From assembly GCA_022564695.1 (NCBI GenBank), contig JADFKX010000068.1, forward strand, positions 1 to 9,750: 9,750 bases of DNA. The letters are read 5' to 3'. The notes under the pieces are model-generated. The model ran no database searches. It was not told where the DNA came from and worked only from the letters and a program-made list of their open reading frames with translations. Below are positions 1 through 5,647 of the stretch, in pieces. Position 1 is the first letter of the stretch. Each line of letters starts with the position of its first letter. Source of the stretch: Chloroflexota bacterium. Its GTDB lineage: Bacteria > Chloroflexota > Dehalococcoidia > SM23-28-2 > RBG-16-64-32. Both the position numbers and the translations under genes were made by a program.

Positions 1-15
1 CTCATCTTTGGCCAT
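1..15 (-). CDS. Possible start of a further minus-strand gene, cut by the window edge
   Basis: An ATG at 13-15 opens a minus-strand frame reading M-A-K-D-E before the window ends. It begins 10 bases after the stop of the amaP-like gene and runs in the same direction, so it would be the next gene of the mtaB-amaP transcript. No Shine-Dalgarno is visible before it. Five residues cannot identify a product. An Asp23/Gls24-family protein would fit next to an AmaP-type anchor, but nothing in the sequence shows it. Confidence 0.3.
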
Positions 16-25
16 AGCGGGTGGG

Positions 26-841
26 CTAGTGTTGTGGGGTCTCGTCTTGGGGTGGGTCATCGGCAGCAGATCCCGATGCTGCATCAGGGGGTGTCTGCGG
101 GGGAGGCTGGAGTGGCCGCTCCTCGTCTGGGGCAGGGGTGTCCAATGCGGGTCCGGGCGGCGAGTCGCCGGCGGGCGGTGTGGGTGGGGTCGCCATCGGC
201 GGCTGCGGCTCGACAGGGGGCGTGGGTTCGGTCGGTGTCACCGGCTCGGGGGGAGTCTCCGGGGTTGGCGGCTGAGCCACCGAGGAGGCTACGGGCTCTG
301 TCTTTGCCGGGCCGAAGACGATGCGCACGCTGGGTGGCGCGGCGACGGGCAGGCCCAGGTCCGACTGGAGCGTCTCCACGACCACGCGTGACGCTTCCTG
401 CGTGACCAGTGCTATGTTGGCGTTCGGTGTGATGGTCAGGTCCAGCTTCATGCCGACGCCCTTGTTCTGGGAGAAGACGCGGGCCCTGGCGGCGGAAACC
501 TGGGGCAACGCGGTGAGCGCCTCCTCCAGACGCTCCCTCAGCGGCTCGGCGGGGACGATGGTGGTGGCCCCGGCCTGCTCTACCCTGATCTCCCGCGTCT
601 CTTCCTCCGGGGCCAACTCTACGATGATGACGAGCAGCGCGAGGACGATGAGCACCAGGGCGCCCAGGGTCAGTATCAGCTTCGACGCGGTATCGCGATG
701 GTCGTCCAGGTACTCGACGAAGTCTCCCAGGTTGTCGACAGCCAACTCGGCGTCGGACCAAGCGAGGAAGATGGCCACCGCCATGAGGACGATCCACAGA
801 GCAGCCAGGAGGACGATGGCCGTACGGTTAGTTTCGTTCAT
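26..841 (-). CDS. amaP: AmaP-like alkaline-shock membrane anchor protein with a proline-rich tail
   Basis: A 271-residue membrane protein. Two hydrophobic helices (about residues 7-28 and 55-76) flank a short acidic loop. They are followed by an Asp23/Gls24-like alpha/beta segment (about 86-178) with the pattern of an amphipathic helix, 'VSAARARV' and 'GMKLDLTIT'. This order matches AmaP, which in Firmicutes anchors the abundant cytoplasmic protein Asp23 to the membrane and is tied to envelope stress. Residues 181-271 form a low-complexity tail rich in Pro, Thr, Glu and Asp, which known AmaP proteins lack; it is probably disordered. The ATG overlaps the mtaB stop as ATGA, and no Shine-Dalgarno is seen, so translation is probably coupled to mtaB. 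Family assignment rests on architecture and remembered family features. No asp23 gene is visible in the window. Confidence 0.7.
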   Translation of the reverse strand: MNETNRTAIVLLAALWIVLMAVAIFLAWSDAELAVDNLGDFVEYLDDHRDTASKLILTLGALVLIVLALLVIIVELAPEEETREIRVEQAGATTIVPAEPLRERLEEALTALPQVSAARARVFSQNKGVGMKLDLTITPNANIALVTQEASRVVVETLQSDLGLPVAAPPSVRIVFGPAKTEPVASSVAQPPTPETPPEPVTPTEPTPPVEPQPPMATPPTPPAGDSPPGPALDTPAPDEERPLQPPPQTPPDAASGSAADDPPQDETPQH

Positions 842-2136
842 GTCAAAGGTATCGCTGCTGGCTCCGGCGAGGCGCTGAGGCCTTCGTCCTGAAGGGCGAG
901 TAGCCGCGTGGGCAGGAGTTTGTTGGTCAGGTCGTCATCGGCGCGAGTGTAGACGCGGAGGTAGTTGGGGGTCAATCCCTGCCAGAGGCCACGCTTCCGT
1001 TCCTCCCAGAGGACGGGCATTAGTCGGCCCAGGTGGCGGCGGCGGAAGGTCCGCGCGGAGGCATCGGCTAGCGTAAGCAGCCGCTCCAGCCGGCGGCGGC
1101 GGACGGCCACGGGGAGTTGGTTCCGCATGAGGTTGGCGGCGGTGCCTGGCCGGCGGGAGTAGGGGAAGGCGTGGATGGCGGCGAAGCCTATCTCCTCGCA
1201 CAGGCTGTGTGTGGCCTCGAAATCGGCATCCGTCTCGTCGGGGAAGCCGGCGATGACGTCGGTGGTGATCGCCACGTCGGGCACGAGTTCGCGAATGAGG
1301 GCGACGGCGCTGCGGAAACGTTCGGCTGTGTAGCGGCGGCGCATGAGGCGGAGGACGGTATCGGACCCGCTCTGGAGGGGGAGGTGAAAGTGGGGGCAGA
1401 GGCGGGGGTCACGCCATAGCCCTAGCAGCTCTGGCGTGATGTCCTGGGCCTGGAGGGAGGAGAGGCGGATGCGGGGCACTGAGGTGCGCTCCAGCAGCGC
1501 CTCCAGAAGGCGGCGCGGCCCCGGCTCGTCCCAGCCCAGGTCGCGTCCGTAGTTGCCAAGCTGCGTGCCCGTAAGCACGACCTCCAGGACGCCCTCTTGC
1601 TCGCGTGCCAGTACCTCCTGGACTACCTCGTCGATAGCTATGCTGCGCTCGCGGCCGCGAGTGCGGGGCACGATGCAGAAGGCGCATAGCTCGTTGCAGC
1701 CTTCCTGGATACTGATGAAAGCTCGGGTACGCAATCCGCTCCTCACGGGGGTGGGGCAGCCGGCGGCGGGGTCGCCGCGGCTTTGGAGCCGCTCCAGCAG
1801 CAGTGAGGGGATCTCCGGCTTGGCGGCGTTGCCCAGGACGAAGTCGGCGCCGGTGATCTCGGCGACGTTATCGGGGGCGGTCTCGGCGTAGCAGCCGGTG
1901 AGGACGATGGTGGCGTCAGGGGAGAGGCGACGGGCCAGGCGGGTAAGATGACGCGCCTTGCGGTCCGCGACGTGGGTGACGGAGCAGGTGTTGATGACGA
2001 AGGCGTCGGCGCCCTTCTGGGGGCGGCCTACGACACGGACGCCGCCGCCAGCGAGCCGGCGGGCGATCGTCTCGGCGTCGGCCTGGTTAAGCTTGCAGCC
2101 GAGGGTTAGGATGGAGACGGTGGGCTGTTCTGGCAT
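838..2136 (-). CDS. mtaB: tRNA t6A37 methylthiotransferase MtaB
   Basis: A 432-residue radical-SAM methylthiotransferase. It converts N6-threonylcarbamoyladenosine at position 37 of ANN-decoding tRNAs to the 2-methylthio form, using two iron-sulfur clusters and SAM in the cytoplasm. The N-terminal MTTase domain (about 5-115) carries cluster cysteines C14 ('TLGCKLNQAD'), C51 and C82 ('TGCYAE'). The radical-SAM motif is C147-x3-C151-x2-C154 within 'GCNELCAFC', followed by 'IVPRTRGRERS'. 'LPLQSGSD' and 'GFPDETD' are typical of the family. A TRAM-like RNA-binding domain occupies about 366-425. 'LNQADAE' and the 'RTRGRERS' run favour MtaB over MiaB or RimO. Length is normal. The ATG has no Shine-Dalgarno, but a -10-like TATCAT ends 8 bases upstream. 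The stop overlaps the amaP-like start by 4 bases. Confidence 0.93.
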   Translation of the reverse strand: MPEQPTVSILTLGCKLNQADAETIARRLAGGGVRVVGRPQKGADAFVINTCSVTHVADRKARHLTRLARRLSPDATIVLTGCYAETAPDNVAEITGADFVLGNAAKPEIPSLLLERLQSRGDPAAGCPTPVRSGLRTRAFISIQEGCNELCAFCIVPRTRGRERSIAIDEVVQEVLAREQEGVLEVVLTGTQLGNYGRDLGWDEPGPRRLLEALLERTSVPRIRLSSLQAQDITPELLGLWRDPRLCPHFHLPLQSGSDTVLRLMRRRYTAERFRSAVALIRELVPDVAITTDVIAGFPDETDADFEATHSLCEEIGFAAIHAFPYSRRPGTAANLMRNQLPVAVRRRRLERLLTLADASARTFRRRHLGRLMPVLWEERKRGLWQGLTPNYLRVYTRADDDLTNKLLPTRLLALQDEGLSASPEPAAIPLT

Positions 2137-2144
2137 CTGTGGCC

Positions 2145-2174
2145 ATGATAGCCCGAAGGCTCGCGCGCGTCCAA
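2145..2174 (-). promoter_or_regulatory. Candidate mtaB promoter giving a leaderless mRNA
   Basis: On the minus strand, TTGGAC (2169-2174) and TATCAT (2145-2150) are separated by 18 bases. The -10 matches consensus at 5 of 6 positions and the -35 at about 3 of 6. The -10 ends 8 bases before the mtaB ATG, so the expected transcription start falls on or next to the start codon. That fits the missing Shine-Dalgarno. Confidence 0.4.
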
Positions 2175-2199
2175 CGGTGGAGAGGCGCAGCTCTGGGTG

Positions 2200-2221
2200 G
2201 GGTCAGGCTTAAGCCTGACCC
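2200..2221. repeat. Perfect 22-bp palindrome between mtaB and the small zinc-ribbon gene
   Basis: Two 11-base arms, GGGTCAGGCTT and its exact complement, meet at a central TTAA. On the plus strand a GTTTTAT run follows, as in an intrinsic terminator, but no plus-strand gene ends here. On the minus strand, 20 bases past the stop of the zinc-ribbon gene, no T-run follows. It may act as a 3'-end hairpin for the small mRNA, or be a copy of a dispersed palindromic (REP-like) repeat. Confidence 0.6.
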
Positions 2222-2241
2222 GTTTTATACAGTGGGGAGGC

Positions 2242-2376
2242 TTACCCGCAGCGGGAGAATCCGCAGACGGGGCAGCAGTCGCAGCCCTCGGCGTGGACGA
2301 GGGGGCCGCCGCAGTCGGGGCAGCGGACGTTGCGCGAGAGGGGGAGTCGCAGTTGGGTGCCTATAAGCTTGCGCAT
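2242..2376 (-). CDS. Tiny zinc-ribbon protein resembling the C-terminal tail of class II ribonucleotide reductase
   Basis: A 44-residue open frame with seven cysteines: C19-x2-C22, then 'EGC' (C32), C34, C35-x2-C38 and C43, ending 'CGFSRCG'. The series CPxCG, EGCx2Cx2CGxSxC resembles the zinc-binding C-terminus of B12-dependent NrdJ, whose cysteines are thought to re-reduce the active site or bind zinc. Here it stands alone behind a basic 18-residue N-terminus. It looks like a real gene: an AAGGAG Shine-Dalgarno lies at 2384-2389, 7 bases before the ATG, and a strong promoter follows upstream. The stop is TAA at 2242-2244. It diverges from the glycerate kinase gene. Cys spacing and the NrdJ likeness are read directly and from memory; redox or zinc function is inferred. 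It could instead be a generic zinc-ribbon or rubredoxin-like peptide. Confidence 0.72.
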   Translation of the reverse strand: MRKLIGTQLRLPLSRNVRCPDCGGPLVHAEGCDCCPVCGFSRCG

Positions 2377-2383
2377 GACCGTT

Positions 2384-2389
2384 CTCCTT
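2384..2389 (-). promoter_or_regulatory. Shine-Dalgarno of the zinc-ribbon gene
   Basis: AAGGAG on the minus strand, 7 bases before the ATG at 2376. It fixes the start of the 44-codon gene and supports its being translated. Confidence 0.7.
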
Positions 2390-2411
2390 CGGCAATAGAA
2401 CTGGTGTGCTA

Positions 2412-2441
2412 ACTATAAGAGAACGCCCGTTCTGTTGTCAA
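2412..2441 (-). promoter_or_regulatory. Near-consensus sigma-70 promoter of the zinc-ribbon gene
   Basis: On the minus strand, TTGACA (2436-2441, perfect) and TATAGT (2412-2417, 5 of 6) are 18 bases apart. The predicted transcription start near 2405 leaves a leader of about 29 bases that contains the Shine-Dalgarno. It is the strongest promoter match found in the window, and a repressor-type palindrome fills its spacer. Confidence 0.75.
2420..2433. promoter_or_regulatory. Putative LexA-type operator (GAAC-N4-GTTC)
   Basis: The palindrome AGAACGGGCGTTCT (minus strand) has perfect 6-base arms around a 2-base centre. Its inner 12 bases fit the Gram-positive LexA/DinR box core GAACRNRYGTTY at every position; the outermost base at each end differs. 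It lies wholly between the -35 and -10 of the zinc-ribbon promoter, where a bound repressor would block RNA polymerase. LexA identity is inferred from consensus. No lexA gene is in the window. Confidence 0.6.
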
Positions 2442-2478
2442 GGGGTTTGGAGAAGGTTTTTTGGTAGATTCATCGCGG

Positions 2479-2508
2479 TTGCTCCCCTGCCTTGAGGACG
2501 CCTATTAT
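2479..2508 (+). promoter_or_regulatory. Candidate glycerate kinase promoter
   Basis: TTGCTC (2479-2484) and TATTAT (2503-2508, 5 of 6) are separated by 18 bases. The -10 ends 14 bases before the ATG at 2523, which predicts a leader of only about 7 bases. No Shine-Dalgarno precedes that ATG. The -35 is weak. Confidence 0.4.
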
Positions 2509-2522
2509 GCTGGCGTGACGCC

Positions 2523-3680
2523 ATGAAGATCGTGATAGCGCCGCAGGAGTTCAAGGGGAGCCTTAGCGCATCCGAGGCGGCGGTGGCGATGGCCGAGGGC
2601 GCGCGCAGCGCCCTGCCCGAAGCCGAGCTGGAGCCGATCCCAATGGCGGACGGCGGCCCGGGGACGGTGGAGGCGGTGGTGGCCGCCGCGCAGGGGCGGG
2701 TCGTCACAGACACCGTCCAGGACCCGCTGGGCAGGCCGGTGGCTGCTCAGTGGGGGATCGTCGGCGGGGGGAAGACGGCCGTTATCGAGATGGCGGCCGC
2801 GGCCGGCCTGTGGCGGCTGACCGCTGATGAGCGCGACCCGCGGATCGCGTCCACGCACGGAGTTGGTGAGCTGGTGCTGGCGGCGCTGGAAGCGGGGTGC
2901 GAGCGGCTGATCATCGGCCAGGGGGGGAGCGCCACCAACGATGGCGGTACCGGCATGGCGCAGGCGCTGGGGGTGCGCTTCCTGGACGCGGAGGGCGGCG
3001 AACTTCCCTCCGGTGGGGCGGCGCTGGCCCGCCTGGAGCGCATCGATACCAGCGGCCTCGATAAGAGGCGGAGTCGCTGTGAGGTGACGGCGGCGACGGA
3101 CGTGACGAACCCGCTGTGCGGGCCGGAGGGAGCGTCGCTGGTGTACGGGCCTCAGAAGGGAGCGGACGCAGAGGCGGCGCGGGAGCTGGACGCGGCTCTG
3201 CGCTGTTACGCTGAGGTTGTGGAGCGGGATGTGGCTGTGTCGGTCATCGACGTGCCTGGAGCGGGGGCCGCCGGAGGGCTGGGCGCGGGGCTAATCGCCT
3301 TCCTGGGGGCGCGGATCGAGCCCGGCCTGGAGGTGGTGGCGGGGGTCGTGCGCCTGCGAGAGCGCCTGCGTGGAGCCGACCTGGTGCTGACCGGGGAAGG
3401 CTGTCTGGATGGGCAGACGGGCTACGGCAAGGTTGTGGCCGGGGTGGCGCGGCTAGCGGCGGCGGAAGGGGTGACGGTCATCGCGGTGGCGGGCTCGCTG
3501 GGCCGCGGCTGGGAGCGCATCCTGGCGATGGGGGTTGAAGGGGTGGAGGCGATCGTGCCGAGGCTGGCGACACAGGAGGAGGCGATGAAGCGGCCGGCGG
3601 AGCTGCTGGCGGAGGCGACCGCGAGGGCGGTCAACGGCTGGCTGAGGATGCGGTCCATAGGAGGCAAGCGCGATGGCTAG
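2523..3680 (+). CDS. garK: Glycerate 2-kinase (GarK/GlxK family)
   Basis: A 385-residue type I glycerate kinase, normal length, that phosphorylates D-glycerate with ATP to 2-phosphoglycerate and so feeds glycerate into lower glycolysis. Family signatures in order: N-terminal 'APQEFKGSLSA' (6-16), 'MADGGPGT' (41-48), 'GQGGSATNDGGTGM' (132-145), 'ATDVTNPLCGPEGAS' (191-205), 'PGAGAAGGLGAG' (245-256) and 'LTGEGCLDGQTGYGK' (289-303). The usual N-terminal 'DSFKGS' reads 'QEFKGS', and the usual 'ADGGEGT' reads 'ADGGPGT'. These are small departures from the commonest form and should not abolish the fold. The ATG has no Shine-Dalgarno but sits just behind a -10-like box. The last 8 bases overlap the aldolase-like gene, so the two are co-transcribed. 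Family is clear; the physiological source of glycerate is not. Confidence 0.92.
   Translation: MKIVIAPQEFKGSLSASEAAVAMAEGARSALPEAELEPIPMADGGPGTVEAVVAAAQGRVVTDTVQDPLGRPVAAQWGIVGGGKTAVIEMAAAAGLWRLTADERDPRIASTHGVGELVLAALEAGCERLIIGQGGSATNDGGTGMAQALGVRFLDAEGGELPSGGAALARLERIDTSGLDKRRSRCEVTAATDVTNPLCGPEGASLVYGPQKGADAEAARELDAALRCYAEVVERDVAVSVIDVPGAGAAGGLGAGLIAFLGARIEPGLEVVAGVVRLRERLRGADLVLTGEGCLDGQTGYGKVVAGVARLAAAEGVTVIAVAGSLGRGWERILAMGVEGVEAIVPRLATQEEAMKRPAELLAEATARAVNGWLRMRSIGGKRDG
3659..3664 (+). promoter_or_regulatory. Shine-Dalgarno of the aldolase-like gene
   Basis: AGGAGG, 8 bases before the ATG at 3673 and inside the 3' end of the glycerate kinase gene. It decides the start and shows independent ribosome entry on the shared mRNA. 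Confidence 0.8.
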
Positions 3681-4206
3681 CGGTTATGCGGAGGAGCTCC
3701 GCACCGTAGGGCGTATGTTGTGGGAGGCGGGGCTGGTGTCTTCTAACGGCGGGAATATGAGCGTTCGCCTGCCGGATGGGGGGCTGCTGGTCACACGCAC
3801 GGGGGCGATGCTGGGCCGCATAGGCGAGGGCGACCTGGTGACGGTGGCGGCCGACGGCTCATCGCCGGGCGAGCCGTCGATGGACACGGAGGTGCATCGG
3901 GCGGTGTACGAGGCGACGGGCGCGGGGGTGGTGCTGCACGCGCACCCGCGACACGCCATCGCTCTTTCACTGGTGGCGGATGCGGTGGAGCCGGTGGACG
4001 CTGAGGGGCGGCTGAGGCTGGGCATAGTGCCGGTGGTAGAGCCGGAGCGAATAGCGAAGGCGCTGCGAGAGTCGCCCATCGTGCTGGCCCGCGGCCACGG
4101 CTCCTACGCCCGCGGCGATGATCTCTGGCAGGCGCTCCAGTGGACCAGCGTGCTGGAGGAGAGCGCGGAGGTGCTGTGGCTGCTGCGGGCTATGCGGCAG
4201 CCGTAG
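3673..4206 (+). CDS. Class II aldolase/adducin-family protein (FucA/MtnB-like)
   Basis: A 177-residue single-domain protein of the zinc-dependent class II aldolase family. Members cleave sugar phosphates such as fuculose 1-phosphate to DHAP plus an aldehyde, or act as epimerases, dehydratases or decarboxylases. Visible motifs are 'SSNGGNMSVR' (23-32, the substrate phosphate loop), 'TRTGAMLG' (41-48), zinc ligands H89 and H91 in 'LHAHPRHA', and H142 in 'RGHGSYARG'. The residue aligned with the catalytic glutamate of FucA (E73) is Asp 71 here, in 'PSMDTEVH', with Glu 73 two residues later. It is shorter than E. coli FucA (about 215 residues). The strong AGGAGG and 8-base overlap tie it to glycerate kinase, suggesting one three-carbon or sugar-acid pathway. 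Substrate cannot be told from sequence; a decarboxylase or dehydratase role is possible. Confidence 0.85.
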   Translation: MASGYAEELRTVGRMLWEAGLVSSNGGNMSVRLPDGGLLVTRTGAMLGRIGEGDLVTVAADGSSPGEPSMDTEVHRAVYEATGAGVVLHAHPRHAIALSLVADAVEPVDAEGRLRLGIVPVVEPERIAKALRESPIVLARGHGSYARGDDLWQALQWTSVLEESAEVLWLLRAMRQP

Positions 4207-4273
4207 GGCCATAGCCCCGTACGGCGACCCGGCCAAGAGGCAAGGGCAGGCCTCGGGTTGCCAGGCAGGGGGT

Positions 4274-4291
4274 GGAGGTCTGAAGGCCTCC
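4274..4291. repeat. Hairpin between convergent genes
   Basis: GGAGGTC and GGCCTCC form a 7-bp stem (one G-T pair) around a TGAA loop. Weaker pairing may extend it to the TAG stop of the minus-strand membrane protein gene. It lies in the 86-base gap between the plus-strand aldolase-like gene and the minus-strand gene at 4293-4793. Neither strand shows a T-run directly after it, so terminator function in both directions is possible but not shown. The rest of the gap shows nothing else. Confidence 0.35.
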
Positions 4292-4292
4292 G

Positions 4293-4793
4293 CTACAAGG
4301 TTTTGCTCGCCGTCGGCCCTATACCACTGCTGGGGCTTGGCGGTGCGGTCACTACATCCGGCTCCCTGGGCTGGAACAGGTGCAGGAACACCAGCAGGCC
4401 CAGCGCCGTGGCCACCACGATGGGGATGAACACGCTCTCGAAGCTGAAGTCGCCCGCGCCCCAGTGGTAAACGTTGGCCACGATGGCTGCCCCTTGCTCG
4501 ATGAGGGCGAGCCAGAACACCCGCTGATAGCGCACCGGGTCTCGGGAACAGTACAGGTACAGCACCGCCAGGGGGATCGCCTCCCAGCTCAGGGCGCGGC
4601 CGCCCAGCGCCCCGTCCAGCTCGCGGTTGTGGAGGTCGAGGAACAGGCCGCTGGAGGTGAAGAACTCGGTGAGGGCACCGATGATGGCCCACACTGCCAG
4701 GAGGATGAGGACGACGCGGGGTTGGCGTAGGGTGGTCCAGAAGGGGTTCTCAGCGGGAGGCTGCGACGGCGCAGCCGGGGTTGTCTCTTCCAT
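4293..4793 (-). CDS. Four-helix membrane protein of unknown function
   Basis: A 166-residue protein that I do not recognise. Hydrophobic segments at about 26-46, 68-82, 90-109 and 119-140 suggest four membrane helices. A Pro/Ala-rich N-terminal tail and a Pro/Ser-rich C-terminal tail flank them. Polar residues near the membrane include 'DLHNRELDG' (53-61), 'SRDPVRYQRVFW' (83-94) and 'VYHWGAGDFSFE' (108-119). The start is secure: AAAGGAGGT lies 5 bases before the ATG and overlaps the TAA of the upstream metallopeptidase gene. It is the last gene of a minus-strand set of three. The aromatic and acidic residues at the helix ends recall small DoxX-like or thermostat-type membrane families, but I cannot support a specific name. 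Confidence 0.8.
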   Translation of the reverse strand: MEETTPAAPSQPPAENPFWTTLRQPRVVLILLAVWAIIGALTEFFTSSGLFLDLHNRELDGALGGRALSWEAIPLAVLYLYCSRDPVRYQRVFWLALIEQGAAIVANVYHWGAGDFSFESVFIPIVVATALGLLVFLHLFQPREPDVVTAPPSPSSGIGPTASKTL

Positions 4794-4798
4794 AAGGA

Positions 4799-4807
4799 AC
4801 CTCCTTT
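4799..4807 (-). promoter_or_regulatory. Strong Shine-Dalgarno overlapping the upstream stop
   Basis: AAAGGAGGT on the minus strand, 5 bases before the ATG at 4793. It shares bases with the TAA stop (4806-4808) of the metallopeptidase gene, which suggests efficient reinitiation. Confidence 0.8.
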
Positions 4808-5171
4808 AGCCGATGCCCAACTCGTGCAGACGGTCCTCGTCGATGCCCAGATAGTGACCGATCTCATGGAGAACGGTCTGGCGTACCTGCTCCACGATTT
4901 CGGCTTCGCTGCGGCAATGCCGTTCGTGGGTGTGTTGGTAGATGACGATGGTATCGGGCAGGGCCATCGAGTAGTGGTACCCCCTCTCGGGTAGGGGGAC
5001 TCCTATGTAGACGCCGAACAGGGAGCCGCGGCGCACGCCGGCGCGTCTCAGCTCGGCCGGAGTGGGGCGCCAGCGCACCTGGATGTCGATGTTCTCCAGG
5101 GCGTCGCGGAACTGGTCGGGGAGCTCTTTCAGGGATTTTAGGACCAGGCGTTCAAACTCGCTACGGCGCAT
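4806..5171 (-). CDS. Small zincin-fold metallopeptidase-family protein (DUF1025/MMP3-like)
   Basis: A 121-residue protein of the short bacterial zincin family (PF06262, 'metallopeptidase family protein'). The zinc site is H102-E103-x2-H106 in 'LHEIGHYLGIDEDRLHELG', giving HExxHxxGxxE with Glu 112 at the third-ligand position. Upstream are the family segments 'PDTIVIYQ' (72-79) and a basic stretch at 41-48, 'LRRAGVRR'. No signal peptide or membrane helix is seen, so it is probably cytoplasmic. Its target is unknown, and whether the family cleaves proteins has not been settled to my knowledge. It starts 3 bases after the preceding gene's stop without a good Shine-Dalgarno, and its stop overlaps the Shine-Dalgarno of the next gene, so the three genes form one tight operon. 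Length is usual for the family. Confidence 0.85.
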   Translation of the reverse strand: MRRSEFERLVLKSLKELPDQFRDALENIDIQVRWRPTPAELRRAGVRRGSLFGVYIGVPLPERGYHYSMALPDTIVIYQHTHERHCRSEAEIVEQVRQTVLHEIGHYLGIDEDRLHELGIG

Positions 5172-5174
5172 CGG

Positions 5175-5612
5175 CTAGCAGGCGCGCACCCACAGGTCGT
5201 GATAGCCGGCGCCGGTGATGGCGTTGTAGGTCTCCACTCGTTCTATGAACTCCATCTCGCGGAAGGCGTCCGCGGTGCGGTCGGCGATCTGGGAGACGCC
5301 GGAGGCGCCGATGCGCGGCAGGATGTGGTCCCAAGCGCCGAAGTCCGCCAGGCTGTGGACGTGCTTGGCACACCAGACGCTGCTGATCTTCTCCGGCAGC
5401 CTGAAGAGGGGGCGCGTCTGCTTGATAGTCTTAAGCCGTTCCTCCGGGGAGGCGGCGCGGGGCACCAGCCGGAGGAGAGGGCCCTCCGTCTCGTTGTGGC
5501 AGGTGTCGAACAGGAGGCGATGAGGCGTTGTGACGAACCGGAAGGTGATCACCTCCGCCGAGTCGATCACTTCAAAGACGGCGCGCAGGTTGATGGGGCT
5601 ATCCATATCCAT
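5175..5612 (-). CDS. Uncharacterised soluble protein, first gene of the metallopeptidase operon
   Basis: A 145-residue protein that I do not recognise. It has no signal peptide or membrane helix. Notable parts are a beta-like start 'AEVITFRFVTTPHRLLFD' (19-36), 'CHNETEGPLLRLVPR' (38-52), a helical 'SPEERLKTIKQT', then 'VWCAKHVHSLADFGAWDHI', and a C-terminal 'HDLWVRAC'. The Cys/His pairs could bind a metal but form no known motif. I place the start at the ATG at 5610-5612. An upstream in-frame GTG at 5646-5648 would lie above the predicted transcription start, whereas this ATG has an AGAGGA 12 bases upstream. An in-frame ATG at 5604-5606 is also possible. It precedes the metallopeptidase by 3 bases, so a shared role is likely but undefined. 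Confidence 0.75.
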   Translation of the reverse strand: MDMDSPINLRAVFEVIDSAEVITFRFVTTPHRLLFDTCHNETEGPLLRLVPRAASPEERLKTIKQTRPLFRLPEKISSVWCAKHVHSLADFGAWDHILPRIGASGVSQIADRTADAFREMEFIERVETYNAITGAGYHDLWVRAC

Positions 5613-5638
5613 CGCCGGTGGGTTCCTCTTTAGGCGAC

Positions 5639-5647
5639 ATTGTAGCA
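5639..5647 (-). promoter_or_regulatory. Extended -10 promoter of the three-gene operon
   Basis: The minus strand reads TGCTACAAT, an extended -10 (TGn plus TACAAT, 5 of 6). No good -35 is visible 17 bases upstream, which is common for extended -10 promoters. The expected transcription start near 5632 leaves a 20-base leader with a weak Shine-Dalgarno before the ATG at 5612. Confidence 0.45.

Noticed and set aside
8..878. Plus-strand open frames opposite the amaP-like gene
   Set aside because: They are Arg/Gly- or Ser-rich shadows of the proline-rich tail and Asp23-like segment on the minus strand.
2200..2230. Palindrome plus GTTTTAT as an intrinsic terminator on the plus strand
   Set aside because: No plus-strand gene or promoter lies upstream for it to end, so I list it as a palindrome of unknown role.
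3967..4692. A 241-codon minus-strand open frame over the aldolase-like and membrane protein genes
   Set aside because: It overlaps two better-supported genes, is Arg/Pro/Gly-rich and has no Shine-Dalgarno or family motif.
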